NCBI GenBank assembly: GCA_036320915.1
Contig: JAXBDG010000017.1
Coordinates: forward strand, 62,001 to 126,000
Length of the DNA stretch: 64,000 nucleotides
Direction: 5' to 3'
From: Linnemannia elongata
Taxonomy: Eukaryota; Mortierellomycota; Mortierellomycetes; Mortierellales; Mortierellaceae
In this document: in pieces, positions 10,001 to 22,947 of the stretch
Numbering within the stretch: position 1 is the first letter of the stretch
Layout of the letters: each line of letters starts with the position of its first letter
Made by a program: the position numbers and the translations under genes
The notes under the pieces: model-generated
The model's database searches: none
The model's input: only the letters and a program-made list of their open reading frames with translations
Told to the model about the DNA's origin: nothing

Positions 10001-11904
10001 TTATTTCTTCTGGCAGGCGGGGTGGAAGGGAAGCGCCATGCCCTGCTCATCATATGTGTACAGAGTCGGGGGCAGGTGCTTAAACTGCTGCGAGTCAAAA
10101 TAAAGGTGCTTCCCACATCCTGAACATGGCGCCGTAAACAATGTCGAATACATCGATATCCACTCCTATCGTATATCGACCAATTCATAAACAGAGCATT
10201 AATTAACAACAGGTGCTTTTTAAAAGGTTACACGCATCGCTTTACCCGGACTTTAGGACGTGTCGGGGTTGGTAGTGTCAGGTGTCGCGTCGAAGGCACT
10301 ACTTACAAGGACAAGTCCGAGGAGGGAGCGTGGCGTCCTGTCCATAAAATAATCCACTGCGCCAACTGCAATCTGTGAGATCTTCTTGAACACCAGATGA
10401 CTCGAGTCTTCCCAGACAGAATTCTGATGCAGTAAACAAAAAAGACGTGCGGACTGTAAGTGTCAGCAAGGGCACCCGAGAGAAAAAAATAACGCATTTA
10501 ACAGACAAATAGTCGAGGCCGTACCTCCTCTCCAGCTCCAAACACAACAAGTCGCGATATCGACTGACAGCGACCTTTCTTGTTTGCTTCCAGGACGATG
10601 AACGCATTCATAACTCCTGACACATTGACCTAGGTCGATGCGAATTGGAGGAACTTAGTTAGCGTACTTCAATTCACAAATTTACTGACAAAGTTCCTGC
10701 AAGACTGCCTTGAGCTGTGGTCTACCTTGAGGGTGGAGAACGGAAATGACTGCTGCGTCTCCAATCGACTGGCGCGGACTTTTGTTCCCGACTTTCTTAC
10801 TTTCCGCTCAAACCACCGCAACGTATCTTCTACAGAAAGACTGAGATAGAATATGTAAGTTTGTGTTATTTAACTTGCTTCGAGTGTGAGAAGGACACTA
10901 GCACTTACTCTCCTATGTTTAGTAGAGGACTTACTTTGCATATTCTGGACCCTTTTCGCTTTCAAAGGTGGCTACAACAACCCCGGGCAACGGCTTTGTT
11001 GGACTAGAATGACATAAATTATCATGAAATGATAATTTAGCGGTGAGAATCTGCAAGAGTTCTGTACACTTGATCCCAATCCACCGAGAAAAAACATATG
11101 TACCTACATAGCATTCTTGTCTTCCTGCTGAGCTTCTTTCTGCTTTGTTTCCAGTGATCTAACAGCAGAAACTATGGACCGTCAGTAGCAAAATCTCCTA
11201 AGGTGGCAATAGGTTCCTACCAGGAGCATACGATTTCTCTAAACATAACAAACTGACGACATACATTGGCGAAGGTCCTAGCAACTTTGGAAGCTCCGTC
11301 GACTGTGTATCATTCAAAAGTCCTAGGATCCGACAAGATAGGTCGGGTTAATTTGAATACTCTTTAAGAACATTTCTCCGAAGCTAACAAATGCCGATCG
11401 AATGCACACCGCTGCCATGGTAGTTGCCCACACCTTCAGAGTTGATCGCAAGCTTTGCTAAGGACTCTAGAGCGGTGTAAGTAAACTTTGCGTTTTCCCG
11501 AAATGCTGCTCCTGATAGTGGTTCTATGGAGTGTCGATCAAGCCAAGTGAACAATATGAACGTTAACACCCTGGTTGCCCTTTGTTACGATCGAAGCAAG
11601 AGAGAAAGAACAAAACGTGCCGGCGCCAGGTAACTTACGTGACCGTCCTTGAAGGATGTGGAAGACGTGATGAACAGAAAGGCGGACATCGTTCAGCTAG
11701 GTGATGACAAGCGTATAAACGAGCGATCCTGTCAGCTTCAAACTTTAGCTTCCTTGCTATAGAACCGGCCCCTTGTTGTTATTATTGATGGGCGCTTCAA
11801 GTTGATATTTTGTTGACAAGTACCGAGTTGATCATGAGTTCGACGTCATGGATGGCGTTTTGTGTCTTTTCTAGTGCGGCAGCGATGTCTTCTTGTTCGG
11901 CCAT
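10001..11904 (-). CDS. MED27: Mediator complex subunit 27
   Basis: Ten exons in phase: 11904-11824, 11696-11639, 11523-11410 (or -11434), 11322-11221, 11171-11108, 11003-10935, 10840-10726, 10629-10525, 10453-10307 and 10165-10001, giving 339 (or 331) residues. The N-terminus (NAIHDVELMINS, LNDVRLSVHHVFHILQGR) resembles the MED27 helical start. The C-terminal exon carries the Med27 zinc-type signature, TLFTAPCSGCGKHLYFD followed by LPFHPACQKK. The middle (PGVVVATFESEKG, VNVSGVMNAFIVLEANKKGR, VWEDSSHLVFKKISQIA) fits the conserved core preceding it. MED27 belongs to the Mediator tail/upper-middle region and links activators to RNA polymerase II. Only the third donor is ambiguous: both options are GTGTG and both keep phase. 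Exons of 58-165 nt make this the most fragmented gene in the window. Confidence 0.88.
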
Positions 11905-12448
11905 TGTTCCGTTTGCTGTATATTTGTGGTTGTTTAGTTCAGTTGATATGAGAAGCTACTTGAGTGCCCGAGTGTTTGAGTGTTCCAGTTGTAGTGCGTT
12001 CAAGGGCGTGGCAGTATGTGGGAGTGAAAGTATTGGAAGGCTGTAATAAGATATGTAGGAGCAAGTCTGATGGTGGGCGTGGCTTTTTCATGTCCGTTCG
12101 AGTCTGGAATTTGATTTTTATGACTCTGGCTGGCGGGTTACTTCGTCCTTCTTTCCTCTATCTCTAATCCAAAGGTAGAGACTTGCAGAGACAGTCACAG
12201 CCTTCAGGAGGATATTGCCCTTGGATAGGGCACATACATGCACACACCCACACATCGATCGTGCATCCAAAGGCCCCAATATCACATCCAACCAGCTAAA
12301 CCCGCAACGCACCCATCAACACCCATTCATCCATCAGCGTATCCGTCGCCAATATTACTGCCAAATCCAACTCTGCCAAAGTCATCCAAAGGGCTCTACG
12401 ACCGTCCTTCTTTCTTTCCAAAGATGAACCAATCCAAACATCTCGTCG

Positions 12449-12488
<40 letters not shown>

Positions 12489-12896
12489 GCAACAGACAGG
12501 AGCAGGAAAGCCGACTGTTCTTTACCATAGAAAACGGATCGAATCTATTATCAGCAGAACACAGGAAAACACAGACATCAAATCTCATGAATCGTTCAAC
12601 CAGGAAGGATCACCGTCAAATCAGTCAGGATCCAGGAAGAAAGATGAATTGAATCAGCCTGAAGCCGCCATGCTAGGGGAAACGCTGCATCAACGCCACT
12701 GGGATTGACTTATCCTTCAAGAAACAAACGGCTCCAACAAGGGCCTTTATTGCATCCAGTCCAAACTGCATCCAGTTAACTCCAGAGGATACAAACGGGA
12801 GACAGTCAGGAGCAGGAAGGCACCATGCTTCCAAAGGGACAAAGGGAGAACTGCTACTAACCAAGTCTTGTTGCTTTTTGTTGCCTATAGGACAAA
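11905..12896. other. divergent region between MED27 and RPL17
   Basis: This holds the upstream regions of MED27 (-) and RPL17 (+). A 31-A homopolymer lies at 12454-12484. A CTACTAAC branch-like site with a pyrimidine tract and CCTATAG at about 12853-12890, six bases before the RPL17 start codon, indicates an intron in the RPL17 5' leader; I could not fix its donor. No other gene was recognised. Confidence 0.6.
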
Positions 12897-13952
12897 ATGG
12901 TGAGATACGCTGCCACCCCTGCCAACAGCTCGAAGAGTAAGTCAAAAACAGCCAGGACGCAGGATACTGGACAAAAGCAATAGCAGGAAGTAAGCAACAC
13001 AACAAGAGAAAGAAACAACATCCCAAAGAACGTGGAATCCCTAACACGATATACCCCTCTCTATCCTCAACCCCTTCCGTCTTTAGCTGCCTTGTCTCGT
13101 GGCTCCTACCTCCGTGTTCACTTCAAGAACACCCGTGAGGTCGCTGCTGCCATCTCCGGCATGAAGTTGAAGAAGGCCCTCACTTACCTCGAGGACGTCA
13201 AGGAGCACAAGCAGGCCATTCCCTTCCGTCGCTTCAACGGCGGTATCGGCCGCACTGCTCAGGCCAAGCCTTTCGGTATGACCATGGCTCGCTGGCCCGC
13301 CAAGTCCTGCGAGTTCGTCTTGGATTTGCTCAAGAACGCCGAGTCCAACGCCGAGGTAAACTCTCCTTTCATTGCCACTCATTGGGGGGCGGTCTTTTTG
13401 TCGCATTCGGAAAGGAAGCAGACTTTTACCTTGAATGTGTCTACACCGGGATAACAACAACGGTCGCCAATTGATTTGAGATTCTTTGTGAAAATAACGA
13501 GGCACACAATTTAACGCTGGCGCGTGAGGTTGCTGCCTTTTCGTTTGAGCCGAATGAAGAGAGGACGGTGTCTATTGAAAAAGGCGACAAAAAAGACGAA
13601 CACCAGATGATAAGGATAGAAAAAGAGGCGAAATACAAGTACACCTAAATGGCTGATCGGTTGAGATGTTTGTGATAATTAACAAACGATGTCTTTTTAT
13701 GATCGAATGGAAATGTAGGTCAAGGGCTTGGAGCAGGAGGCTCTTGTCATCAAGCACATTCAGGTCAACCAGGCTCCCCGCCAGCGTCGCCGCACCTACC
13801 GTGCTCACGGTCGCATCAACCCCTACATGTCGTCCCCCTGCCACATCGAAATCATTCTCGCTGAGGAGAACGAGGCCGTCAAGCGTGAGGTTGAGGCCAA
13901 GAAGCCCAAGCTCAACGCTCGCCAGCTCGCTGCCCGTGCTCGTCGTGCTTAA
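12897..13952 (+). CDS. RPL17: 60S ribosomal protein L17 (uL22)
   Basis: Three exons, 12897-12936, 13087-13355 and 13719-13952, give 180 residues, the normal eukaryotic length. It starts [13 protein letters not shown] and continues [40 protein letters not shown] and [11 protein letters not shown], with a third exon containing [20 protein letters not shown] and a basic tail. uL22 lines the peptide exit tunnel of the large ribosomal subunit. The start is set by the family N-terminus and by a leader-intron acceptor six bases upstream. Codon use is strongly C-ending (GTC, AAG, CGC), as expected for high expression. The second intron is long for this window (363 nt). An AATAAA signal lies almost directly after the stop, near 13956. 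Confidence 0.97.
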
Positions 13953-15025
13953 GTAATAAAAACGCCGAGAAAGAAGGATAAATAAGAACTTACTTTCTTT
14001 TTCTCCTCTCTACTCTATCTCACGTCCAATTTTCTTTCACCGTGTTTTTTCGTGTGTGTATGCTTTCATTTGACAGCCTGTGTTAATGCTTCCTTTTTGG
14101 GGGCCTTGTGCCATTGCCTATTTCCCGCCTTGTGACCACCCATCATTCTTCGTTATATCTCTGCGAGTGGTGGAAGGGTGTGCCATGTCAATTGACAAGC
14201 ATGTCCAATTATTCCAGAGATATTAGCGAAGACCCTATGTACGACATGTTTGTACAGTATATGTGTATGTGCAGTGTATGCAACCTGTTTGTATGTGCGG
14301 TGAGTGTTATTGAACAGTACGGTGCTCCGCTCCTGCGATTGGATGACAAGCCACTGGTGGCAGAGTTGTGCTTTTCAGACTTGTTTGCCGCTGCAAACGC
14401 AAATCTTCCTCTTTTGATCAAAAATCATGGTACTGATAAGCAGTCACGCATGACCAGCACAGGAGGAGGAAGAATCAACGGGTCATTCAGGCCGTGTAAA
14501 ATCGACCCATCGACATATGTACAACACACGGCACACACGCACTATGCCGTATATCCATCGCCAACCATGCAACAATCCATCGATCGAACAAACCATCCGA
14601 CAATCAACCCCATCAATCATCACAGCGCCCGCATCCATAAGACCACCGACTATTCCCGCAGCATACACCTCTGACATCCTGTATACCTACTTTCATATGC
14701 ATACCGACATCATCATCTTGCAGCAGAATGAACTCAATCGTGACAGTGCAAAGAAGTAACGAACGGGCGTACTGCACCGGGAGCTACCAGACACACCCAT
14801 CAGCTTTTCTCAGGATGAACGAATCATCAAAATAGCACCAAACATAATTCATCCCAAAAAGAAACAAGCAAGCAACTGGAAGACCAAACGATCCCAGGAA
14901 GCAGGAAGGGATGGCGATTACACCCACAAAGCAATAGAACCCCGATGTGGTCGTTATGAAAACACGGAGAACAGAAAGACTGATCGTCTCGATTCCGCCC
15001 TGTCTCAACAAACCCTTTCACTTAG
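13953..15025. other. RPL17-RPS24 spacer, including the RPS24 first intron
   Basis: This is the RPL17 3' flank and the RPS24 promoter and first intron. A 188-codon frame at 14108-14674 has no coding character. CA-rich stretches occur near 14520-14660. No snoRNA with convincing C/D or H/ACA boxes was found. Confidence 0.5.
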
Positions 15026-16076
15026 GCTGATTCCACTGCTACCATCAGAACCCGCAAGTTCTTGACCAACCGCCTTTTGGCCAGAAAGCAAATGGTAAGG
15101 ACACTCATACCAACAACTAGAAGGCGCAGGCGATGCACAAAGGGCACGAACGAGGTGGAGGGGACCTATGCCTCTTTTGCCTGTGTCTTTGAATATGTCT
15201 ACCAATTTTTGTTGAGAGAAAATGAAGCAACAGCAACCAACCACGACCTCCTTTTTTTCCTTCCTCTTGTGACTCCAATGACTCTAGGTTGTGGATATCA
15301 TCCACCCTGCCCGCGCCAACATCTCCAAGGATGAGCTCCGCGAGAAGCTCGCCAAGATGTACAAGGTCGACAAGGAGGTTGTCTTTGTCTTCGGTTTCCG
15401 CACTGCTTTCGGTGGCGGAAAGTCGACTGGCTTTGCTTTGATCTACGACAACTTGGAGTCTGCCAAGAAGTTCGAGCCCAAGTACCGCCTTGTTCGCGTA
15501 CGTATTCTTTTGTCCGTTCTTTGACCGAGTGACACAACTGAACAAGCGTTTTCCGTTAAACAGGAACCGAGACCGACCTATCCAGCGGAAAGAATGGAGA
15601 CAGGACATACACTAAACGACAACGTCGAAACACGACGTGCCACATCATAAGGAAGGAGCACTTTCATTATTCAAAAACCTGGACTTTCGACAACGTTCAA
15701 GCAAGAGTCGACTTTTGGCACCGGCCCTATTATGAGTCGAGCAGTGACAGGGCGATCGATTTCTTTACACAGACCCGAGTTGCAACAAGAACCAACCAGG
15801 AAGATGCGTTTTTGTTTGAGGAGAACATCACTTTGACCAAAGCGTCACCCACAGCTTATACCTGACAAGGACACAATTTGTTCTAACCTGAACACAATTT
15901 GAGTTCGTGTCATTTAACTAACGATTAATATCCTTGTGTGTGTTCAACTTTTCAAACAATAGCACGGCCTCATGGAGATCAAGAAGGCCTCCCGCAAGCA
16001 GCGCAAGGAGCGCAAGAACCGCAGCAAGAAGCTCCGCGGCACCAAGAAGGCCAAGGCCGCTGTTGCCAAGAAGTAA
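14427..16076 (+). CDS. RPS24: 40S ribosomal protein S24 (eS24)
   Basis: Exons 15026-15094, 15288-15497 and 15963-16076 encode [20 protein letters not shown], then [40 protein letters not shown], and a basic end ([20 protein letters not shown]). These are diagnostic of eS24, which acts in 40S maturation and the small subunit body. The exon at 15026 starts at codon 2 in phase 0, so the start ATG must lie in an upstream mini-exon. The only ATG directly followed by GT that I find is 14427-14429 (donor GTACTG), giving 131 residues; this first exon is provisional. Introns are long for the window (193 and 465 nt), and a GTACGT at 16084 just after the stop could be a 3'-UTR donor. Confidence 0.93.
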
Positions 16077-18471
16077 ACGGAGGTACGTTACCGCATATCA
16101 TTGTTCTTTTTTTCGCATGTTCACTCTTTTAGATCGGCAACTTGAACAATTCAACCCAACCTAACCACATCGTCTTTCCTTTCCTCTCCGTGTGTGCTGC
16201 CTGTGTACTCTCTCTCTATGTTCATATTGATAGTATCATTAGATATTTCATTACATTTCTTTCGACTTCACAACATTACAATGATTTTCTGTTCAGTGTC
16301 TGAGTGTGTGTGGTTGCGCTTGTATGCAGTGTGTATGAGAGTCTGTGTGTGTATAAATATATGTGAAAGTGGACGATGTGTATGCATGAGTGATGAATCA
16401 GAGCCTATCCAACGTCGATCAGTGATCCATCAGTGTAGGGAAGTGCCTGAAAATACTATTGGCAAACAACCTCATTTTCATAGACATGCTCCACAAGGTT
16501 TTCCAAGGCGGAGATACTGTCAAACATGTTGTCCACATTTTTTTATTCTTTTGCTACTGCCATCTGCCGAGGCTTTTTTTTACTCACTCTTGCAGAGCAG
16601 TCATGACATAAAGTGGAGACATTCTTGTCACTAGGAATATCGAACTAAAATAGGCATACTTTCCTTGATCAATGTTTTTATATCTTGTCTTCATTGCCGC
16701 CAAGTCCCATCTACCCAGTTTGCGCTTACCTTATCAGTGGTACAACAAACGCCTAGTGTGCGCAAATCCGCGATGGTTGGAGTAGAGAGTTAAAAAGGAC
16801 AAGGTTATAAGAGTCATTGTGAGTCTATCATGAGTGCATTATGAATGAATTTCTTTGTCTTGAGAACAAGAACAAGGTACACAACAGGTGGATGGATGTA
16901 CAAATCGACGGCGCGGGGACGAATGAAAGGCAAGTAGGAAAAAAGCGACAAAGAAAACTCCGTTTCAATAGTATGTACTTCCAGGAGTGCGTTCATTTTT
17001 CGGCATCGTTGCTCGTGTTACTTCAGCCCCGATTGCAGGCGTTCACTCCTCTCTCTAATGATTGCCCATCTGCCAGTGTGCCGGTGGGCCATTCGTCTTT
17101 TTTGTTCCTCTGGCCCCTTTACACTTTTCTCATATTTTGTATGTTTATTTTTTTTTTTGTTCTTTGATTCTCGATTTCTTTTGATGAAGTCAAGTCCCAC
17201 GCTCACTTCCCATAAACAACAAAAGCAAAAGAAAACAATAGAGAGGGATGGAGAGTATGTGCAAGAAACAAAAAAAAAAAGTGCGGGCAACAATATAAAC
17301 CATTCAATCCACACGATCTTGAGAGCGGAGAGAGAGATGCGTGGTTTTTGGCACACATATTTGTTGTTTTATTCCTCGCTGTTTTTTTTTTTTGTTCAAC
17401 TCAGTCGGAGTGGATGGTAACAGAAGCATAAGAGATTGCTGAAACATGGCGCCTGGAGGAAGCCCTGTCTACTGGATCAGACCATATCGGATCCCACGCT
17501 AGAAACAAATGTCATTTTTATTGAGACTTGAGTAGAAGGCGATCTTCATGCACATTCTTCCAACTCGAAGTTGATGTTGAGGAGTGCTGCACCTTGTGCG
17601 GTCGTTCAGACTTTTGTAGGATGGGTGCATCCCTCCTTTCCACTACATATCCCCTTTCTTGGGTGGGCGTATCCTGTTCGATTCAGTTCTGCACAATGTA
17701 TTTTTCGGGTAAACGGATGGAGGAAATGATCCATGTTTTCATGGAAAACGCAGGGGTATTGCTAACAGATGGTGAGAGGAGGAATTGAGTGGGGGTTACT
17801 GGTCCTATTGGAGCTTTTATTTTCTTTCCAGTGTGGTTGTGGTTGCTTGTGTCAATAATGACACCTAATATGGTCCTGATGCAGACAAAAAAAAAAAAAA
17901 AAAAAAAAAATCAGAGAAGAGAAGGGAAGAGATCGAAGCGGAGGGAGGGGTGTGTGTGTCCCATGCCCGCAAACACACACACAGTACGTCGGCACTCGAA
18001 CCCAGGGATAAACGATCCAACCTTGTTTGCTTCTAACATGGTCTCTTTTTTATTCTCCATTCATTAAGCATGGACAAAGGTACACTTCTAATGGGGTTTA
18101 ACATGGCTACGTCTTGTCGTGCCTTGCCTTGCCTGTCTCGCTGAGTGTGAGTTTGGAGCTGAGAAGGAAAAACGCATTTCCGCCCGCAGTTACTCTTTTG
18201 TACCTGAAAAACAAAAACTAATAAGAACTCCTTCTGTCCTTCTGTTCTTCTTCTCTTCTTCTCTTCTTCTCTTCCTTCTTTCTTTTCTCTTTCTTCTCCC
18301 TCGTTCCCTCTACTCTCTCCTCGCCCTTCCTCAGTCACTGTTTGCTGAATATTTGAAGCAGTTGATCGTCCCCCATTCTCTCTCTCTCATTTCCTTTCTC
18401 TCCGCTCCACCTCATATCCGACCATTCCTAGTATCTACCAATCTGCACAACAAAACACCTCATCTACAAGA
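16077..18471. other. 2.4-kb region without a recognisable gene
   Basis: Low-complexity AT-rich sequence with an A tract at about 17887-17910 and a TTCTTC/CTTCTT pyrimidine tract at about 18236-18320 that probably serves as the leader of the MFS gene. I see no tRNA or conserved protein segment in either strand. Confidence 0.55.
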
Positions 18472-21267
18472 ATGAGCAATACAAATACCTCCCCATCCAC
18501 AGGGGAGATCGCTTCAAGCACAGCAGCACCACCAACAGTTGTCATCCCCAGTCATGCCCTAACTCACACCCACAACAGCCCTTCCCAATCCTCCACAACT
18601 ACCATCACAGTCATCGCCCCTCCTCAAAATGCGGACGATCTCATGAAGCAGAAAGATACCACTACCCCTGTCGACCCTGAGAGTGGATTGCCCACCGCCG
18701 AGGTTGAGAAGACATCTGATGAGATCCTTGCCCAGGTTGTCGAGACCTTGCCCCTTCGCCAACTTGCTCCCGCATTCTTGGGGTAAGTTATACAGTCGCA
18801 GCGTAGTTGTCTTATCTATTCCTCACTACCAATTTTTACCCGCTCCATCGCTTCAAGACAACAACAAACACAACAACAATCAGAGAGGCGCACCTACCCT
18901 CGTTTCTCCTCTCTCCATCTCCACACCCCCCTCCCATGGCCAATTGGAGAGGCACCAGTCCACAGTGTCCAATCAATCTTCACAATTCATTTCAGTATTT
19001 CAGTTACTCTACTCCTGTCTACCTGCACTTGCATCTACTACTGCACATACACCCTCCTCTCTCTTCTCCATCGCGTGGATCATCACCCCTTGGGCCCCTT
19101 TTTTTTTTTTTTTTCTATCTCTCCCTCGAGTTGGATCGACCGTCAGTCCTTCATTATGAGCTGCCTTCATCTCGCTACTTATATCACCCATTACTAACCG
19201 TACTTCTTTTATTTCTACGTCAATAGTGTTGCGATGACAATGTTCATGGCTGCCTTGGATAACAGCATCGTGTCAACGGCATTGCCCAAAATCGGAACCC
19301 AGTTTTCGGCATCCAACAAGGTCGAGCTGGTCTTTACCTGCTATGTCATTACCTTCAACGCCTTCCAAGGTAAACCACCCAACACTCGCTTTCTTCTAAT
19401 TGATTATGGATTGGATCATCATCCCCACTGTCCTCAGTCTAAACATTGCCTTTTTTTTCTTTGTTCATGATGAATAGGTCTTTATGGAAAGATGAGTAAT
19501 GTGTTTGGACGCAAGCCTACGGTGTTCTTTGCTATCAGCATCTTCTGCACAGGCTCAATCCTCTCAGGTGTTTCGCAGTCTATGAACATGTTCTTAGGCG
19601 CACGCGCACTCACTGGTAAGCTTCATCGTTTGCACTCAGTAGTCTTCGCCGGAGATGACTTTCTCATTGCCTATGGCATTTAACTGACAGCTATCCTTTT
19701 GTCTTCATCTATAGGTATTGGAGCAGGAGGAATTTTCTCGTTGTCCAACATTATCATTGCTGACTTGGTGTCGATCCGCGACCGAGGCAAATACCAGGGC
19801 TTCATCTCCGCCGTGTTTGCCATCTCTGCTCTGGTGGGACCCGTCATGGGAGGTGCCTTCGTCGACAAGGTCAGTTGGAGATGGTGCTTCTTTATTCAGA
19901 TTGCACTGGCTGTTGTCACAGTCCCCACTATGACAGTGATGTTAAAGCTGCCTAGACCCAAGGGAGACATCTGGAGTAAAATCAAGGCGATTGATTGGGC
20001 CGGCACTTTCTTCATGGCCATCTCTGCCGTCTTTTTGCTCTTGCCCACCAATCTCGGCGGTAACCTCTATGCCTGGAACTCGTAAGTTATCTACGTCTTC
20101 TACTTTTTCTGATCGCCAATGGCTATTAGCCGCCGTATGTAAGTACAGGCTAACTCCATTACTAATATATGGCCTCCCTAAACCTCCGATAGACCTTTGA
20201 TTATTACACTCTACGTATTGGCGATCCCCTCGATCTTAATGTTCTTGTGGGTCGAAGCCAAGCACGCTGAGAATCCCATTGTACCCCCTTACCTCTGGAA
20301 GAACCATAACGTCGTCACCCTCCTGAGCATTAACGTCTTTATGGGCATGACTTTCTGGTCTCTTATGTTTTACCTTCCCATCTACTTCCAGGTACATGAA
20401 CGCGAGCATTTATCGAGGACTTTATGCAGCTCTTCTGCTTGTTTGTGTACATTTATGCAAGTAACTAACCTCTCGTGATTCTCCAATTGGCGTTTTTAGA
20501 TCATTGAGCATGAGACGGCGACGAATGCTGGTTTGACCATGATTCCATTGGAGGCTGGTGTGTTCATTTCATCCAATATTGCCGGTATCCTTGTCTCAAA
20601 GTATGGCAAGTACCGGCCCTACATCTTTACCGGCACTGGTATTGCGGCCATCGGTATTTGCCTTTGTCTGGTCCTAGCCGAGACGTCGTCCAAAGTGATT
20701 CACGTTGTGATTCTGTTTGTCTGCGGTATGGGGGTGGGCCAGTTGTTCCCTACTCTGATTGTTGCTATCCAGGCCTCGGTTGAGCGCAAAGATCTTGCCA
20801 CCGTTTCGGCATTACACAACTTTTTCCGTATGACCGGTTCAGGTTTTGGTGTGGCCATTAACGGAGCCTTGTTCCAGAATAACCTCAACAGTGGGCTGGA
20901 GAGCTCGGGTGTGCCAGTAGAGTGGTCCAACCTGGCCAAGAGCTCTGCTCAAAAGATTGTGGATATTCCCGAGACTTACCGGGGAATGGTTGAGGAGGTT
21001 TACTTGGATAGCATGAAAACCGTGTTCAAGGCCACGATCCCTATGGCAGTGATGATGTTTGTGTTGACGTTCTTGATCCGCCATGTGCGACTGAACGCCA
21101 AGGCTGCAACTTCAACACCCGAGCCTGAGAGAGTTGAGGAAACAACGATGCCTGCATCAGGCGAAAGTGAGAAGGGGAAGGTGGAAGAGGTCGTTGAAAT
21201 GGAAGAAGAGAAGCAGTCTACTTCCGTACCTTCGGCTACGAAAGGTGAAAAGGAGGAGTTGAAGTAA
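18472..21267 (+). CDS. MFS transporter, DHA2 (14-TMS) drug:H+ antiporter type
   Basis: Six exons, 18472-18782, 19227-19369, 19478-19615, 19715-20081, 20193-20391 and 20500-21267, give 641 residues. After a Ser/Thr-rich cytosolic N-terminus of about 100 residues come MTMFMAALDNSIVSTALPKI (the TMS1 signature of DHA2 exporters), motif A-like GKMSNVFGRKPT and the motif C region GPVMGGAFVDKVSWRWCF, followed by many hydrophobic helices. The family exports drugs, toxic metabolites or siderophores across the plasma or vacuolar membrane using the proton gradient; the substrate cannot be told here. The C-terminus is charged (Glu/Lys-rich) and cytosolic. Intron sites fall in conserved motifs, supporting the splice model. 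An AATAAA lies near 21457. No biosynthetic cluster neighbours it. Confidence 0.93.
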
Positions 21268-22821
21268 TCCTGTCACTTCTTGTGTACTTATTGTCGGGAA
21301 TCGACAAGCAAAGAAAGTGAGACGGCCCACAATGGCCACCCGTACCTTATTTTTTGATACCACGCACGTCCTCTAGCTAGTTTTCTTTCCTTTTTTTTCA
21401 CTTTTGCATTGTTTTGTGTTTGTATTAGCTCAGCTTCATTTTGCATTGCCATTCCTAATAAACTCGCAAGTAAGCGATTTTTCTTTCTTATTTCATGTGC
21501 TTGCGCTCGCTCGTTATTTATTGGAGGGGCAAAAAGGAAGGAAAGAAGAGAGAGGATGGCGATTCGATCTAGTGTGATCGAAGTGTTGGCCCTTGTCCAT
21601 GTCAATGCATGCAAAGGTTCGAGAGTCAACTGTTTATTAGGGTCGTACAAACCTCGAATTTCTTGAAAGAAACGCACGGCGTTGGATGAAAAAAGACAAG
21701 GGGCACAACGCCCAGGAAAAGTAGGGTGGCGATTAAGTGGAAATGCTCCCTTGAGAGCACTGTTACTTATTTTCACTTTGATTTTGTTACTTTTGAGTAT
21801 CTGTTGCGTGGGAGCCGTCTCTGTCTCCACAGAGAGCAGCGATATGTGTAAGCTACCGACTGCACTAGTGCAAGAGCGAAGATAGAGCGAAGTTGGAGCC
21901 ATAGTAAGTGTAGTACTGGAAGGGAGGAGTGACTGAACGCCCTAGGGTTTACCCATATTGTTATATTTTTTTTTAGTCACCGACTAACTTTGGGGCGCCG
22001 GCCTTCTTGCCCTGTTTGCGACTTGAAACTGCTTTTCTTTTATGTCATTCACTGCTACTGTTTGAGAAGTTGATCAATTGTGTCTGCAGCAATGCAGGAG
22101 TGGCATGAGAGACTTTCTGCTGGTTTTTGTTGAAGGATAGTATCCCAGATGGTGCCTGATTGAATAAATAAATGAATGATAACAAATGATCAAAAGATGC
22201 TATTTTTAATGTCCTGCATCAACACATTGTAACCGTAATAACAATATTTGATTACCCTGGAATTGTGTTTTTATGTGTGTGTGGGTGTCCAAGTGCCCAC
22301 TGGTATGTGTCCGTGATTCTCTCTCTCTCTCTCACTCTCTCTTCCTTGACTCTAACCGCACCTGTTCCCTTGCTCTCTCTGAGTACTCGCTCTCTTTCTC
22401 TCTTTCTCTCTTACCCTCTCTCTGTCGTTGTCATCATCTTCCTCTCTCCTCTTCTTTCCATTTCTTTCACTCATTCCTCTTCTTCACGATCACCCCGTCT
22501 CCCATCCCCCCCCCCCCCCCTTCCACTCTACTCCCGAGTCATCCCTTCTCTCGCTCTCATTCAGTCCCTCTCCCTCTTCTCATTCACTCATTCATCACTC
22601 TCTCTCTCCATTGTCAACCAACGCCAATCCCACCTACTTCGCTCCCCTTCCTCCTTCCTTTAACTAGTCTCAGGAACGACAGACACCAACATACCCCGAC
22701 CTGACTTTCAACACATTATCCCGCCCTTTTTTATTATTACTTTCAAGTTATTTTACAGCTAATACCTAGAACCAATTGACAACCACCTCCTGCGTCTTCT
22801 CAGACACTCCTTCTCCACTCC

Positions 22822-22861
<40 letters not shown>

Positions 22862-22947
22862 TCCGCTTCCTTTTTCTACACTTTTTCTTCTCTCTTCTCT
22901 TCTTTCTACCTCCACTTTTTCTTTCTCTTTGCTCTGGTCTTCCAACA
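21268..22947. other. MFS 3' flank and pyrimidine-rich leader of the next gene
   Basis: From about 22318 to 22940 the + strand is dominated by C and T, including TCTC blocks (22318-22420), a 15-C run (22506-22520) and a (CT)n tract (about 22826-22858). Long CT tracts directly upstream of fungal genes are typical promoter/leader sequence. A 204-codon frame on the minus strand (21288-21902) lacks coding character. Confidence 0.6.

Noticed and set aside
12238..12708. 156-codon frame with a poly-Lys stretch.
   Set aside because: The Lys run is simply the 31-A tract, the flanks are low complexity, and no domain or splice context supports a gene.
13600..13660. Possible box C/D snoRNA in RPL17 intron 2 (GATGATA followed by CTGA).
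   Set aside because: The C box is off consensus, the terminal stem is only about three pairs, and no clear guide region is present.
14108..14674. 188-codon frame between RPL17 and RPS24.
   Set aside because: Composition is not coding-like, and it overlaps the RPS24 promoter and first intron.
17960..18060. tRNA-like GGGTTCGAGTGCC on the minus strand.
   Set aside because: The T stem does not pair and no acceptor or anticodon arm can be drawn.
21288..21902. 204-codon minus-strand frame downstream of the MFS gene.
   Set aside because: It is antisense to the 3' flank, with no recognisable motif or intron pattern.
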